From: Balneolaceae bacterium
GTDB lineage: Bacteria > Bacteroidota > Rhodothermia > Balneolales > Balneolaceae
Reading direction: 5' to 3'
Assembly: GCA_020832285.1 (NCBI GenBank)
Contig: JAFIFB010000051.1
Location: 1 to 37,615 of the forward strand
DNA length: 37,615 nt
Made by a program: the position numbers and the translations under genes. The notes beneath the pieces are model-generated. The model did not search any database. It had not been told where the DNA came from and saw only the letters and a list, made by a program, of their open reading frames with translations. This document shows, in pieces, positions 9,658 through 17,675 of this stretch (the stretch's first letter is position 1; the number at the start of each line of letters is the position of its first letter).

Positions 9658-10773
9658 ATGGAAAAACATCGCAAATTACTGCATATAATCATCCATCGTG
9701 TGGCCGATTTGGTAGTAATCGTTCTTGTGCTTGTATGTATTGGTTTTGCAGTCTGGGGCTTTAAGCCCGATCATCCGAATCTTATGTTATATATACTCAT
9801 TTTGCTTTCACTTACAGGTATTGGCATCTCCTTCTCTAAAAGGTATATGCGGGAGCACTCTGATCATTCAGAAATGGAAACTGAGGATGAAACTGAAAAT
9901 CACCCCATAGCACAAATTAAAAGCGTACTCTTTCTCGAGGTTCCCCTTGAAAAAATTATAATGGGTTATTTTATCTGCATCACCCTGGTTTATTCAAGCA
10001 TGCTTATTTTTGGATTCACCCTTCCGGTACTTGACCTGGCCCTCTTGACACTTTCCGGGATAATAACACTGCTTTTATTCTATAACCTGGTGACGGTTTT
10101 CGGAATTGCTAAATGGTTTAGCTGGCGGGTTTTACTGTTTCTGATTTTATCCTGCATTATCTCTGCACTGATGATGGCAAGACCGGAAGTAATTAGCATA
10201 TCATTGCTGCAGGAAGCTATGCCCTATATGCTAACCGTTCACCTGCTGGGGTTGGTACTGGGTTTAGGTGGCGCCATTATTATCGATGTGATGATTTTTC
10301 ATTTCCTCGGAAATTTTAAGATATCAACCCGTGAAGCTGTCATTATGCACCTGCTTTCTCAAATGATTGTGCTGGGTCTCATCTTGCTGGTTATAAGCGG
10401 TATTGCGCTTATGTTCACTGACCTTCATGGCTATCTGGAAAATCCCCGATTTCTTATGAAAATGACAGCCGTGGGAATTGTCTCTCTTAATGGAGCCGTT
10501 TTAAATCTCTACGTGGCACCAAAGATGGAGCTGATATCTCTTCGTGAGGAAGACAGGGAATCGAACCAGACTCTTGTAAAGGCCTCTTTCATTGTGGGGG
10601 CCGTCTCGGCTATTTCATGGTTAACAGTATTTTTCCTGGCTATGATCGAGATACTGGAAACTTTTTCATATATCACACTACTGGTTACTTACATGCTTCT
10701 ACTGGCAATGGCCATCGGCGGCGGTCTGTTCACCAAACAACGGTACGAAAAGAGCGCCAAGCAGGAAGAATAG
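9658..10773 (+). CDS. Uncharacterised polytopic membrane protein, partner of the flavocytochrome
   Basis: A 371-aa protein with about ten hydrophobic helices. The start at 9658 follows AGGAG by a good distance; the longer ORF from 9592 would overlap the previous gene. An acidic cytosolic loop (EMETEDETENH) sits between helices 2 and 3. In the middle, HLLGLVLGLGGAIIIDVMIF is reminiscent of CopD-like or cytochrome-type four-helix proteins with buried histidines, but I cannot name a family with confidence. The 26-bp spacing from the ferric-reductase-like gene makes a two-gene operon likely, so it may be an electron-transfer partner, a heme-carrying subunit or a metal permease. This is an inference from context. 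Confidence 0.7.
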   Translation: MEKHRKLLHIIIHRVADLVVIVLVLVCIGFAVWGFKPDHPNLMLYILILLSLTGIGISFSKRYMREHSDHSEMETEDETENHPIAQIKSVLFLEVPLEKIIMGYFICITLVYSSMLIFGFTLPVLDLALLTLSGIITLLLFYNLVTVFGIAKWFSWRVLLFLILSCIISALMMARPEVISISLLQEAMPYMLTVHLLGLVLGLGGAIIIDVMIFHFLGNFKISTREAVIMHLLSQMIVLGLILLVISGIALMFTDLHGYLENPRFLMKMTAVGIVSLNGAVLNLYVAPKMELISLREEDRESNQTLVKASFIVGAVSAISWLTVFFLAMIEILETFSYITLLVTYMLLLAMAIGGGLFTKQRYEKSAKQEE

Positions 10774-10870
10774 AATAGAAAGATTATTACAACTTGAAAA
10801 CCGGATTCAGCAGGACAGGGTGGTCGGGGAGCACAATTCTTACCGTGTAGTTGGGAACGAGGTTTAGGCA

Positions 10871-11305
10871 TTATTGTGCATTTTTAATATAGTGTGGCGA
10901 CTCACACTCTTGCCAGTACTCTACAATTTTTACTATAGTATTTTTAATCTCTTTATAATTATTCGATTTAATAAAAAACCCCTGAACAGACCTTGAATAA
11001 GCATCAACTACATGCTCTTGCTCTGCACTTGTTGAAAAGAAGAGGTAAGGAATAGATTTTTGCCTCAAATCTTCATTATTGAAAATTTTCTCTCGTAATT
11101 CTATGCCATTTAGTTTTGGCATATTTATGTCAGACAGGACAAGGAAGGGTTCTATTTTTGTGTTTTGTAAAAAAACTAATGCTTCTTCACTATCTTCAAA
11201 AAAAATAACCTGATTCTTGTAATTCAACTCTTCGAAGATTTCTTCCAAAATAATTTTGTCTCCTGAATCATCTTCGATAATGACAATAGCTCCTGTTTTA
11301 TTCAT
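10871..11305 (-). CDS. Single-domain response regulator (Rcp1-like)
   Basis: A 144-aa receiver-only protein. The acidic pocket EDD is at residues 11-13, the phospho-acceptor is Asp59 in LSDINMPKLNG, the conserved Ser/Thr is in FFSTSAE, and the conserved Lys is in FFIKSNN. There is no output domain, so it acts by protein-protein contact or as a phosphorelay intermediate. It is the second gene after the beta-barrel protein (41-bp gap, same strand). No kinase is adjacent, so its partner lies elsewhere; the hybrid kinase at 32857 is one candidate in the window. It is shorter at its C-terminus than the two regulators at 32396 and 36304 and lacks their terminal NF.L motif. Confidence 0.92.
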   Translation of the reverse strand: MNKTGAIVIIEDDSGDKIILEEIFEELNYKNQVIFFEDSEEALVFLQNTKIEPFLVLSDINMPKLNGIELREKIFNNEDLRQKSIPYLFFSTSAEQEHVVDAYSRSVQGFFIKSNNYKEIKNTIVKIVEYWQECESPHYIKNAQ

Positions 11306-11346
11306 TTTAGTACGTTATAAGGATGGTTTATTGAATATGTTTCAAA

Positions 11347-11943
11347 TTAAAAATAAAACATCAGGCTGGCCGAAAGGATATTGCCATTAAAATTAGCGCC
11401 TTCGAATAATTGCTCATTGTCGTTTGGATTCAGAAAAATGTAGCGGTAGTCGATACTTATGGCAATGTTACTGCTAAACGGTATCTCGGCACCAAAACCA
11501 AGATGATAACCAAGATTGAAATCACTGTTGCTTTCGAAACCAAGATCTTCAAGAACTCCTGAAGGAGAGTAACGTGTGAAGTAAGCACCAAGCCCCGCTA
11601 CACCATAAGGTGCAAAGTGATTGCTGATAGGTGCGAACAAAAGCAGAGAAGCCGTTACGGGCACAAAACTTGTCTTCACTGTACTGTTTCCTACTCCAAA
11701 CTCATGTCCGGCACTATACTCTACGGCTGCCTCTATTCCAAAACTAGCTCCCGGCCTGTATCTCGCCTGAATACCATAGTAGAGATTTCCCTGCTCAGCA
11801 TCCTGGGCATTGTAGTAGCCGAGGCGCGGTCCAAATCCGAAAGTATTGGAAATACTTGCACGATCTGCTGCAGATTGTGCACTTGCTGTAAAGACAGCCG
11901 TACCTAAAATTAATGCCAATATTGTTAATAGTCGTTGAATCAT
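11347..11943 (-). CDS. Outer-membrane beta-barrel protein
   Basis: A 198-aa protein with a clear signal peptide (MIQRLLTILALILGTAVFTASAQ) cleaved about residue 23. The mature part alternates aromatic and polar residues in strands typical of an eight-stranded barrel of the OmpW/OmpA-like size class (LGYYNAQ, YYGIQARYRPG, FAPYGVAGLGAYF, IAISIDYRYIFL) and ends in SASLMFYF, a terminal Phe as recognised by the BAM machinery. It is probably a small outer-membrane protein of the 'outer membrane beta-barrel domain' group; no ligand can be assigned. It is the first gene of a pair with the response regulator at 10871. Confidence 0.85.
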   Translation of the reverse strand: MIQRLLTILALILGTAVFTASAQSAADRASISNTFGFGPRLGYYNAQDAEQGNLYYGIQARYRPGASFGIEAAVEYSAGHEFGVGNSTVKTSFVPVTASLLLFAPISNHFAPYGVAGLGAYFTRYSPSGVLEDLGFESNSDFNLGYHLGFGAEIPFSSNIAISIDYRYIFLNPNDNEQLFEGANFNGNILSASLMFYF

Positions 11944-12359
11944 AGTTGTTCTCTCTTTATGCCATATTCTGGGTTGCTTAGGAGTTCTATCTGAAGAACT
12001 TCTTCATATATCTGGCAGCCAGCAAAAAATGATTTATTCGTTTTATTGTGAAACTTATTTCACAAATAGAAAATGCGATTAGCCAGAATCAAAACTGTTA
12101 TACGATATACTTTAAGATTTGTATATATCATTGATTCAGATATCATATTGATCTTTGTTTAATGACCTGTATAAAGTGGCAGTTCTTATCAAGAACTGTA
12201 AGTTTTGTAAATCTTTTCCATCATTATATAACGTTTGCAAAATCTTAGTTTATCACATTAATAATGTTAACGAGGTTTCTATACCGTATTTATTCTGGCT
12301 GATATTTAGATCAGAAAAACGATTCATTTAATTAACAATCAAACATAAAGTGATTACTC
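11944..12359. other. Divergent intergenic region
   Basis: About 416 bp between the minus-strand beta-barrel gene and the plus-strand CsbD gene. It must hold promoters for both directions. It is very AT-rich; I see no convincing sigma-factor pair, riboswitch or operator palindrome. Confidence 0.45.
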
Positions 12360-12533
12360 ATGGGAAACTGGAATGAGATTAAAGGCAAGCTTAAACAAAA
12401 GTATGCAGATTTAACAGATGATGATCTCAAATATGCTGATGGTAAAAGTGATGAACTTCTTGGTAAACTTCAGAAGAGGACAGGTAAAACCAAAGATCAA
12501 CTCTCCAGTGAAATCAATAAGATGAGCAGTTAG
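12360..12533 (+). CDS. CsbD-family stress protein (57 aa)
   Basis: A 57-aa protein, [20 protein letters not shown]..., matching the CsbD family signature W-x-x-I-K-G-K-x-K. The repeat-like [15 protein letters not shown] and [14 protein letters not shown] segments are typical of CsbD-like helical proteins. These are general stress proteins in Bacillus and many environmental bacteria, with no assigned biochemical activity. It sits 120 bp before another small stress-type membrane protein. The start codon's first base is 12360. Confidence 0.88.
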   Translation: MGNWNEIKGKLKQKYADLTDDDLKYADGKSDELLGKLQKRTGKTKDQLSSEINKMSS

Positions 12534-12653
12534 TGATATTAGTAGTATTGAATTTTAAACATCGTAGTAAAAACTCAAAATGAACCATAAAAAAATAAAC
12601 CAATTCCTTTAAACGGTTTGCAACCAATATCTTCAACATTCGAAAATTAAACT

Positions 12654-12812
12654 ATGAAGACACTCTTATATGGTTTTGCAGTTATAATGATAATTGGATG
12701 GGTCATTGGATTTATTTTTTATGCAATCGGAGGCCTCATTCACTTACTTCTTGTGATTGGTCTTATTTCCATTCTGTATAACCTGCTTAGTAATAAAATA
12801 AGCAGTGCCTAA
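12654..12812 (+). CDS. Small membrane protein, lmo0937/DUF5670-like (52 aa)
   Basis: A 52-aa protein made of two adjacent hydrophobic helices: MKTLLYGFAVIMIIGWVIGF then a GG-containing turn and HLLLVIGLISILYNLL. The pattern (helix, AIGGLIHLLLVIG, helix) is that of the lmo0937-type small membrane proteins commonly annotated next to CsbD genes. Function is unknown. It lies between the CsbD gene and the second AI-2E gene. Confidence 0.8.
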   Translation: MKTLLYGFAVIMIIGWVIGFIFYAIGGLIHLLLVIGLISILYNLLSNKISSA

Positions 12813-12999
12813 GAGATACTTGCATAAAAAATTTGAGATGAAGTGCAGGTATTAATAGTCCTGGCTTTAAGTCTGATATTAAAATTCAGGAACTGCTTAA
12901 ATACCGGTGGATTTGGTTGTAATTCTATCAGGACTAAAAATAGTTTAGGATGACAGAGAAGAGACGTGAATATTTATATTGATTACAGTTGGGTAGACT

Positions 13000-14118
13000 A
13001 TGGCAAATAGAAAAAAGGGAGATGTTGTAACTGCAACTGTTATAGCTCAGTACACGCTTGTCGTAATAGGTGTTCTGATTACAGCCGCATTCCTGTTCTT
13101 TATCAGAGACGCACTTTTAATGGCTTTTGGAGGAATTATTTTTGCAGTTATCATTAATGGTTTTGCAAGAATTATCCGACGCTTTATTCCGATTTCGCGT
13201 GGATGGTCGATAGCCGCTGTTGGAGTCATTTTTCTTATTGTAATCACTTCCTTTGGATTTCTATTTGGTTCACAAATTGCAGAACAGTTTGAACAGCTTA
13301 CTGAAAAACTTCCACAACAAATATCACAATTAAAAGAGACAATAAGTGAATGGCCTTTGGGTGATGAATTGATAGGTAATGATAATGAACAGGAAGCGAA
13401 CAGTGAAGTTGATGAACAGAATGGTAATAATGATGAAGGTAATGGGTCAGGCAATGATTTGCCGGATGGTGCCGGCGGAATGGCATTCCAGGCTGGAATA
13501 ACTATTGTAGATGTTCTCGCAACTTTTGGACTTATCTTAATTATAGGTATTTACTTCGTTATTGATCCGGATACCTACAGGAATGGTATTGGTCTGCTTT
13601 TTACGAAGAAAAGAGCGGAACGAATCACCGAAGCTCTGGATACCAGTGGCAATGCTCTGTGGAGCTGGTTAAGCGGACAGTTTATCGTAATGGCATTTGT
13701 TGGCATTGTTGTCACTATCGGTTTGATGATTATCGGGGTGCCGCTTGCTCTTCTTCTGGGCATTATTGCCGGTTTATCGGAATTTATTCCCATAATTGGG
13801 CCCTGGATCGGTGCTGTTCCCGGAGTTTTGCTGGCACTATCTGTTGATGCCCAAACAGCCTTATATACGGCCATTCTCTATGTTGTTGTTCAGCAAACTG
13901 AGAGTAACGTTATGACCCCTCTAATTCAGCAGAAAATGGTTCATATCCCACCGGCTTTAGTCATTCTGTCAATTGTGGCATTCGGGCTGTTATTCGGAAT
14001 TGCCGGAATTATCCTTGCTACTCCACTTGCAGTTATTGCAATGGTGCTGGTAGGTATGTTCTATGTAGAGGACGTCTTGGGCAAAGAAATTACAATTCCC
14101 GGGAGGGATGAGAATTAA
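13000..14118 (+). CDS. AI-2E family transporter, with acidic Asn-rich loop
   Basis: A 372-aa polytopic protein of the AI-2E/UPF0118 family, paralogous to that at 2131. The N-terminal helices (residues 10-92), the amphipathic segment EQLTEKLPQQISQLKETI, and the C-terminal block with LSEFIPIIGPWIGAVPGVLL and VMTPLIQQKMVHIPP are all in the expected order. Odd feature: residues about 127-160 form a low-complexity insertion rich in Asn, Asp, Glu and Gly within the soluble loop. The substrate cannot be inferred. The start at 13000 follows GGGTAGACT. Confidence 0.87.
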   Translation: MANRKKGDVVTATVIAQYTLVVIGVLITAAFLFFIRDALLMAFGGIIFAVIINGFARIIRRFIPISRGWSIAAVGVIFLIVITSFGFLFGSQIAEQFEQLTEKLPQQISQLKETISEWPLGDELIGNDNEQEANSEVDEQNGNNDEGNGSGNDLPDGAGGMAFQAGITIVDVLATFGLILIIGIYFVIDPDTYRNGIGLLFTKKRAERITEALDTSGNALWSWLSGQFIVMAFVGIVVTIGLMIIGVPLALLLGIIAGLSEFIPIIGPWIGAVPGVLLALSVDAQTALYTAILYVVVQQTESNVMTPLIQQKMVHIPPALVILSIVAFGLLFGIAGIILATPLAVIAMVLVGMFYVEDVLGKEITIPGRDEN

Positions 14119-14248
14119 AATGTCAATTCACAATGGCAGAGATGATTCAAAAGGATCATTTTATTAGGGATTTACTCAGCTCGATAGAGGCTATGAAAAT
14201 ATACATTTAATCATATGCATTCTTTACTTTTTTAAGATTTAAAGCTTG

Positions 14249-14986
14249 TTATGAAGCCTCTAAATCAATCTCTTTACTCAAAGCGGATGCGATTAAACCG
14301 GTGGGGATTGCAATCATAGCGATACTGACCATTAGAACTAAATATGTAAATATACGCCCACCAATTGTCACAGGGTAAACATCCCCATATCCAAGAAGAG
14401 TAATAGTAGTGACTGCCCACCATAAACTGTGAAAAACGGACTTGAAAATTTCAGGTTGTGTAGGGCTTTCGAAGTAATAAATACCGACTGCTGCAATATA
14501 GACTATACAAATTGTTATCAGTAGAAAAATCAAAAGTTCAGCTTTGATCATTTTAAATACATTTAGCAGGCGGGTAGCTGCCTCACTATAACGGGTAAAC
14601 TTCAATATTCTGAATACTCTTAAAAGACGAAATATCCTGATCGATCGTAAATCAATACCGGCTGCCATATAAAAAGGCACGATTGCCAACAGATCAATTA
14701 TGCCGTAGAAACTGAAAATGTACTTAGGCTTTCTGTCTGCCACATAGATTCTGAGCAGGTATTCGATTGAAAAAATTATTACTACTACAAGTTCGAATAT
14801 CACCAGGACTCTTAGAATATTCGGATCCAGATCCGGAAGGGTTTCAACAGAGAGGCTGATTACCGATAGCAGAATCAAAGCCATAATAAAGAGGTTGAAA
14901 ACCTTTCCTGCTACTGTTTCCTCTCTTTCAACTATCTCCTTTAGCCTCTTTTTTATCGAAAAGTTCTGTCTGATTTTATTATTCAC
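14249..14986 (-). CDS. Voltage-gated-type cation channel (six-helix, Kv-like)
   Basis: A 245-aa six-helix channel of the bacterial 'ion transporter' family. S4 carries regularly spaced arginines (RSIRIFRLLRVFRILKFTR, about residues 113-131), preceded by an acidic S2/S3. The pore helix WWAVTTITLLGYGDVYP leads to the selectivity filter. Unusually, the filter reads T-L-L-G-Y-G-D rather than the canonical T-T-V-G-Y-G-D. Translation starts at GTG (14984-14986). S6 ends with IAMIAIPTGLIASAL. There is a short C-terminal tail and no RCK domain. The sequence argues for a potassium or related cation channel with voltage sensing. The next gene on the same strand is 88 bp upstream. Confidence 0.88.
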   Translation of the reverse strand: MNNKIRQNFSIKKRLKEIVEREETVAGKVFNLFIMALILLSVISLSVETLPDLDPNILRVLVIFELVVVIIFSIEYLLRIYVADRKPKYIFSFYGIIDLLAIVPFYMAAGIDLRSIRIFRLLRVFRILKFTRYSEAATRLLNVFKMIKAELLIFLLITICIVYIAAVGIYYFESPTQPEIFKSVFHSLWWAVTTITLLGYGDVYPVTIGGRIFTYLVLMVSIAMIAIPTGLIASALSKEIDLEAS

Positions 14987-15074
14987 CTGAGTACGATTGT
15001 TAAATGTTTATTATTAAGTACCCGGATACCTCACCAAGAGAAGACTCCATACCTGGATCATATAGCAATAAAAT

Positions 15075-15320
15075 TCAATTTTTCAATTTTAGTTTTAGCA
15101 TAAGATATCGTTCTGTAGCCAGTTTTGCAGAGCTTATGGCCGTACCTGTGATGATGCTCCAAAGGATTACTTTCTTCCAGTTGATCTTTTGTGAAGGATG
15201 AGTGGAAGGAGGCTCTTCATCGTATATTTTAAACCAGCTATTTCGCGCAATTTGATTCAGTGTAAAACCCACTAAAACCGTTGCGCCAGTGATAATTATC
15301 TTCTTGCTTGAATCATCCAT
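15075..15320 (-). CDS. DUF4235-like small membrane protein (81 aa)
   Basis: An 81-aa protein with an N-terminal hydrophobic helix (IIITGATVLVGFTLNQIA), a polar proline-containing linker (DEEPPSTHPSQKINW), and a second helix (VILWSIITGTAISSAKLATER). The helix-linker-helix pattern with a conserved W-K-V in front of helix 2 and A..K...ER after it matches DUF4235. The start at 15320 is selected because GAGGAAAAAA lies directly upstream; the ORF could extend 9 codons further without support. It is probably a small inner-membrane stress protein; the role is unknown. Confidence 0.72.
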   Translation of the reverse strand: MDDSSKKIIITGATVLVGFTLNQIARNSWFKIYDEEPPSTHPSQKINWKKVILWSIITGTAISSAKLATERYLMLKLKLKN

Positions 15321-15449
15321 TTTTTTCCTCGTTATATTTAAATCCACAATCCTGATCTTGTTTCATTGAAGTTGATCCGGTTGTGATTTTTTATTGTTGT
15401 TTAAAAATACCTTCTCTGAACATTCGGAAAGGAATCAGAAATTCGGCCA

Positions 15450-16841
15450 TCACGGCTTCAGAAGGTTTTCTCCTTCTTCCGGTGATCGTGCATGACGAGC
15501 CTGCTCCCGAATTTCTTCATCATCACTTTCCAGATCACCTTCTCCTTCAGCCGCTACCCTGAAATCCTCTGATGATTGCGTTTTTTCGTCTGTTTTATCT
15601 TCTATTTCTGTGGACGGTTGCGAAACCCGGGTTAACTGTATGGGCAGAATGCCCGGAAAAATCCTCTCTCTCAATTCATCCGGCATAGAAATTCCTTCTT
15701 TCATGTAGGCTGTTTTCATCAATCGCAAAACGGATGACTTCACTTTAAACAGATTGTGAGTATGTACATTCACCCAAAAATAGAACTTAATATTAACGGT
15801 GGAAGCGGCCAGTTCGTCCACTAAAATCCAGGGTTCCGGTTGCTTTAACACTGCGGGGTGCTCCTCCAGGATTTTTGCACCTAATTCCTGGGCTGCAGCG
15901 ATACTTTCATTGTAACCGATACCAATTGTGTATGTTGTTCGCTCGTTGGGATTGCTCGTGAAATTGAAAATATTGCTTTTATAGACCGTAGAATTCGGGA
16001 TTTGTAAGTGGTTGCCGTCCAGTGTCATAAGCAGTGTCGCGCGAATTGTAAGCCGCTCAATAAAACCGGTAGTGCCATCAATCTGCACAAGATCTCCGGC
16101 GTGAAAAGGATTTTGAATACTTAAAAAAATACTTGCCAGGAAATTTTCGGTGATATCGCGAAATGCGATCCCAAGGACAATACCCAGCAGGCCGGTACCG
16201 CCCAAAACCGTGAGGGCAACACCGGCTAAACCAGCTATATGAAAAATGATGTATAACCCTAAAAGAAAAACAATAACAGCAACGCCTTTTGAGACAATGT
16301 TCTGCAGCAATAAATTCATTTTCCGACTCCTTAATGAAGCCCGGGTGACTTTAGCTACTATAAATGAGAGACCCCAGAATATAACAACAACGAATAAACC
16401 AAAGACCAAAAAGGGAATCGAACGCATGATGCTGCGCCACAGCTCCCGCATGCCGGTTAAAGCAGGTTCGTAGTTCCAAATATCAGGCTCCATAATCTGT
16501 ATATGATTGACGACCGCTGCCACATCCTGTGTATTTCTGGCGAGATCGCCTGCCCATCGTTTGAAATCCTCTGTCTCAGTTGAGCCCCGGAGAAATACAA
16601 CTCCGTCATTAACCTCCACTTCGGTATCTGTAAACCAGCCAGTTGCGTCCAATATTCTCCTCAGGCGATCACGGATCTCCGAATCTTCTGCCTCCGGGCG
16701 GACATCCACTTGTTCAGGTGCCGGTGTCTCGGTTGTGGTTTCAGGCGGCACGGTCTGACTGCCATCTTGTGCCGATGCCAAAGCCGGCAAGATGACCAAT
16801 AAGAAAAAAATCCCAAATAAGCGAAGTTTTTGGTTCTGCAT
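15450..16841 (-). CDS. Mechanosensitive channel of the MscS family with periplasmic BON domain
   Basis: A 463-aa protein. A signal peptide (MQNQKLRLFGIFFLLVILPALASAQ) is followed by a BON domain (about residues 53-117, including EVEVNDGVVFLRGSTE), then three transmembrane helices (about 140-165, 185-210, 212-236) and the MscS pore/beta domain, with the pore helix GGTGLLGIVLGIAFRD and the beta sandwich starting PFHAGDLVQIDGTTGFIERLTI. The acidic tail after about residue 400 is low complexity. MscS channels release solutes under hypo-osmotic shock; the BON domain probably contacts membrane or envelope. AAGAGAGT precedes the ATG. It stands alone or is the second gene after the Pmp3-like peptide. 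Confidence 0.92.
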   Translation of the reverse strand: MQNQKLRLFGIFFLLVILPALASAQDGSQTVPPETTTETPAPEQVDVRPEAEDSEIRDRLRRILDATGWFTDTEVEVNDGVVFLRGSTETEDFKRWAGDLARNTQDVAAVVNHIQIMEPDIWNYEPALTGMRELWRSIMRSIPFLVFGLFVVVIFWGLSFIVAKVTRASLRSRKMNLLLQNIVSKGVAVIVFLLGLYIIFHIAGLAGVALTVLGGTGLLGIVLGIAFRDITENFLASIFLSIQNPFHAGDLVQIDGTTGFIERLTIRATLLMTLDGNHLQIPNSTVYKSNIFNFTSNPNERTTYTIGIGYNESIAAAQELGAKILEEHPAVLKQPEPWILVDELAASTVNIKFYFWVNVHTHNLFKVKSSVLRLMKTAYMKEGISMPDELRERIFPGILPIQLTRVSQPSTEIEDKTDEKTQSSEDFRVAAEGEGDLESDDEEIREQARHARSPEEGENLLKP

Positions 16842-16916
16842 ACTCTCTTGTTTAATGTTTTTAACAAAAGCTTCAGGGGTTATGTCTATACATCACGGTG
16901 GATAATTTTCGGAAAA

Positions 16917-17075
16917 TCAATTTTTAGTAATTATCCAAATAGCATGAATAATTCCGGGAATATATCCGAGGATGGTCAGCAAAATATTTAGCCAGAATGC
17001 CCCGGTCAATCCCACTTGTAAAGCTACGCCTACCGGCGGAAGAATAATTGCAAAGATGATTTTTATAATATCCAT
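16917..17075 (-). CDS. Pmp3/YqaE family small membrane protein (52 aa)
   Basis: A 52-aa hydrophobic peptide found by reading the minus strand: MDIIKIIFAIILPPVGVALQ then a short loop and LNILLTILGYIPGIIHAIWI. The LPP-x-G-V and LTILGYIPGIIHA signatures are diagnostic of the Pmp3/YqaE (UPF0057) family, plasma-membrane proteolipids linked to salt and cold stress and membrane potential. No clear Shine-Dalgarno is visible. It is 75 bp before the MscS gene on the same strand; the two may be co-transcribed, which fits an osmotic-stress unit. Confidence 0.9.
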   Translation of the reverse strand: MDIIKIIFAIILPPVGVALQVGLTGAFWLNILLTILGYIPGIIHAIWIITKN

Positions 17076-17527
17076 AGGAGTTGCTCTTGATTATTTTTTA
17101 ACGTTGATTGGTGTCTGATTGAAAGATTAACAAACAGAAAATGTGATCCATAAGACTACAAATACAAGTTCAATATATTGCAGAATTTGCCAACTAAAAA
17201 GCTACCGGCCGAAATCCGTAAATCATATAACAATATTCAGGATATGTGTAAGAAAGATGGACAAACAATAACAGGATAAGTTGAGATTAAATCAGGCAGA
17301 CTTAAGCCTGAAACTGGGAAATGTAATTCAAACTGTTCTATTGGATGCACATAGATTTGCAGAGAACTTCATTAATCAAGATAGAGATGAACCAATTACG
17401 CGAAAAAATTGAAATATAAAATCAAAAATGGCATGCTGATAATCTGTAAAACATGTAATTGTTGACGCACGGTATATAATCCCTTTCCAATTATTTTTGC
17501 CTATCTATCTATAAATACACTCGATTT
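17076..17527. other. Divergent intergenic region ahead of the PLP operon
   Basis: An AT-rich stretch of about 450 bp between the minus-strand Pmp3-like gene and the plus-strand PLP-enzyme operon. It must carry promoters in both directions. TTGACG (17462) and TATAAT (17475) occur, but only 7 bp apart, so they do not form a sigma-70 promoter. No gene is visible. Confidence 0.45.
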
Positions 17528-17585
17528 TAGCCCGGATTTCTCACCAAATAATACTTGTGAGATGTCCGGGTTAGTGATGCTAACC
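17528..17585 (+). promoter_or_regulatory. Structured leader with mutually exclusive hairpins
   Basis: CCCGGA (17531-17536) pairs with TCCGGG (17565-17570), with CTCAC (17540-17544) and GTGAG (17557-17561) as an inner stem. A second stem, GGTTAG (17569-17574) with CTAACC (17580-17585), overlaps the first by two bases, so both cannot form fully. The structure ends 20 bp before the purine-rich ribosome binding site of the operon. It shares ATTTCTCACCAA with the palindrome at 7574, so it may be a dispersed repeat rather than a purpose-built regulator. No riboswitch class is recognised. Confidence 0.5.
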
Positions 17586-17627
17586 GGGAGTATTGATTCG
17601 TACGGAGAGGAGGGAAGAGAGGATTGT

Positions 17628-17675
17628 ATGAGCATAGAAACAGGCAGGTATATCAAATTCAGACTACATCAATGA
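17628..17675 (+). CDS. 15-codon upstream ORF (possible leader peptide)
   Basis: An ATG at 17628 follows the strongest ribosome binding site of the region (GGAGAGGAGGGAAGAGAGG, 17605-17623). It encodes 15 residues, MSIETGRYIKFRLHQ, and ends TGA at 17673-17675, overlapping the ATG of the PLP synthase (ATGA). The first codons mirror the true start: ATGAGCATAGAAACAGG here and ATGAGAATAGAAACCGG at 17672, a 44-bp offset that is out of frame. This is either a partial tandem duplication of the gene start or a leader ORF for translational coupling. No Trp/His/Leu-type codon run suggests classical attenuation. Confidence 0.5.
   Translation: MSIETGRYIKFRLHQ

Noticed and set aside
10801-10866. GC-richer patch after the ten-helix gene, readable as a short peptide ending YRVVGNEV
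   Set aside because: Only about 22 codons, no start and no recognised family; it could be a transposase scrap, but evidence is lacking.
17462-17480. TTGACG and TATAAT as a sigma-70 promoter
   Set aside because: The two boxes are only 7 bp apart; about 17 bp is needed.
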